Shown here piece by piece: positions 4,546 through 5,258 of a stretch of DNA of 5,258 nucleotides. Under the pieces are notes generated by a model. It was given only the letters and a program-made list of their open reading frames with translations. It made no database searches and had not been told where the DNA came from. Position 1 is the stretch's first letter; the number at the start of each line of letters is the position of its first letter. The position numbers were made by a program, and so were the translations under genes. The stretch is from Rhodospirillaceae bacterium UBA6608 (lineage in GTDB: Bacteria; Pseudomonadota; Alphaproteobacteria; Rhodospirillales_A; Casp-alpha2), in the NCBI GenBank assembly GCA_002433335.1, contig DJHY01000256.1, positions 1 to 5,258 on the forward strand. Reading direction: 5' to 3'.

Positions 4546-5258
4546 ATGGGAGCCTTTGCAAACCCGTTTGATGCAGACAAGCTCTTGTGGAACGGCTGTC
4601 CCTGTGGCCAGCACCGTTCCATCATCGAGCACAACATGGCCATGGCCGCCGCGAAGGGTAAGGATGCCTCGCGGTTCCAGTGCGAAGACGTCGATGGGGC
4701 GGAAGCCACCTCGGCGGCCGGTTCCGGCCACAGCGCTGCCAATTGCTTCGATCCGGACTGTCAGGAAGCCGCTTGCGTTTCCATGCGTCAGGCCGCCGAA
4801 GCCAATGGCCAGGGCGACATGATGCGCGCCGTTCAGGCCCATCAGAAGCAAGCCGCCGACCTGGAAGCTGAGCCCGAGGCTTCGGACCTGGAAGGCACCA
4901 TGGCGCGCGCCGTGGAATCGGCCGTCATGCAGGGCCTGTTCGGCACCGACATGGCGCGTCGTGGATTCCTCAAGGCCGTGGGCGCGGGGACGGCTTATGC
5001 CGCCATCGCTTCCATGTTCCCGCTCGAGGAAGCCAAGGCCATGGCCGTGGAAATGGCCTCGGCCGGGGGCAAGCTTGAAAAGACCAAGCTGAACGTCGGC
5101 TTCGTGCCGATCACCTGCGCCACGCCGATCATCATGGCTCACCCCATGGGCTTCTATAAGAAGTACGGCCTGGACGTTTCCGTGATCAAGACGGCCGGTT
5201 GGGCCGTGTCCCGCGACAAATCGCTTTCCGGCGAATACGACGCGGCGCACATGCTCAC
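4546..5258 (+). CDS. nrtA: NrtA/CmpA-family ABC transporter substrate-binding protein with Cys-rich head (partial)
   Basis: The frame is open to the window end: 237 codons plus two bases, so the 3' end is missing. Residues 1-137 are an N-terminal extension with CPCGQH (C18, C20, H23), H29, C46 and C67-x4-C72-x4-C77. Then comes a Tat-like signal, ARRGFLK (137-143), a hydrophobic stretch 144-158 and a possible AKA cleavage site (163-165). From 176 the NrtA/CmpA-type domain begins (LNVGFVPITCATPIIMAHPM, then GFYKKYGLDV and KTAGWAVSRDK). This family binds nitrate, nitrite, bicarbonate or cyanate for an ABC importer at the membrane. Related NasS proteins act as cytoplasmic sensors for NasT. GGAG (4535-4538), 7 nt before ATG 4546, fixes the start. 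The ANTAR genes and attenuator upstream support a nitrogen-oxyanion role. The ligand itself is not readable, so the gene symbol is tentative. Confidence 0.85.
   Translation, partial: MGAFANPFDADKLLWNGCPCGQHRSIIEHNMAMAAAKGKDASRFQCEDVDGAEATSAAGSGHSAANCFDPDCQEAACVSMRQAAEANGQGDMMRAVQAHQKQAADLEAEPEASDLEGTMARAVESAVMQGLFGTDMARRGFLKAVGAGTAYAAIASMFPLEEAKAMAVEMASAGGKLEKTKLNVGFVPITCATPIIMAHPMGFYKKYGLDVSVIKTAGWAVSRDKSLSGEYDAAHML

Noticed and set aside
4355..4822. Forward open frame across the attenuator into nrtA
   Set aside because: It lies in a different phase from nrtA, is low-complexity Arg/Thr/Pro, and runs through the terminator hairpin.
4543..5250. Antisense open frame (235 codons) opposite the binding-protein gene
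   Set aside because: His/Gly/Arg-rich shadow. The sense frame has the Tat motif and NrtA/CmpA sequence signatures.
1..5258. CRISPR array, tRNA/rRNA, insertion sequence or integrase attachment site
   Set aside because: No regularly spaced repeats, tRNA-like cloverleaf, transposase gene or terminal inverted repeats with target duplication were seen. Gene order and base use look like ordinary chromosome.

Overview
The window reads as GC-rich chromosome of an alphaproteobacterium, probably Rhodospirillales-like. This is inferred from the GroEL-type GGM tail, the GC-rich codon third positions, the NasT-type ANTAR regulators and the CxCG-headed NrtA/CmpA-like binding protein. The species cannot be named from sequence alone. 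All genes lie on the + strand. The genes at both edges are cut by the window.

Layout. (1) 1-30 is the last nine codons of groEL. It is followed by a long stem-loop (33-87) and a textbook intrinsic terminator with a UUCG loop (125-160). (2) 191-239 holds a perfect FNR/FixK-type box (TTGAT-N4-ATCAA) placed as in a class II promoter, with a TATAGG -10 element. It faces a two-gene operon: a TPR protein fused to a 2OG-Fe(II) oxygenase domain (273-1889), then, 10 nt later, an alpha/beta hydrolase (1900-2631). (3) 2632-2806 is non-coding and has a hairpin-rich leader ending in a terminator-like hairpin, just before the first ANTAR regulator (2807-3394). (4) 3395-3706 is non-coding and highly structured. 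It has two upstream dyads, a near-consensus sigma-54 promoter (3513-3529) and a leader with several hairpins, one with a hexaloop of the type ANTAR proteins bind. (5) The second ANTAR regulator (about 3707-4312) has lost the receiver phosphoacceptor Asp. (6) 4313-4545 is a leader that ends in a long imperfect terminator hairpin plus U6 (4481-4530), competing with smaller hairpins. (7) An NrtA/CmpA-family substrate-binding protein starts at 4546 and runs off the end. It carries an unusual Cys-rich extension ahead of an internal Tat-like signal.

How it fits together (inference). The right half looks like the start of a nitrogen-source (nitrate/nitrite/cyanate-type) uptake operon. It would be controlled at initiation by sigma-54 and after initiation by transcription antitermination. 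The ANTAR proteins would bind hairpins in the leader RNA, block the terminator before nrtA and allow transporter expression. The most distinctive points are the pair of paralogous ANTAR proteins (one with an intact phospho-site, one pseudo-receiver), structured leaders in front of all three genes of this half, and the Cys-rich head of the binding protein. The left half is a separate, probably oxygen-responsive, oxygenase/hydrolase operon of unknown substrate.
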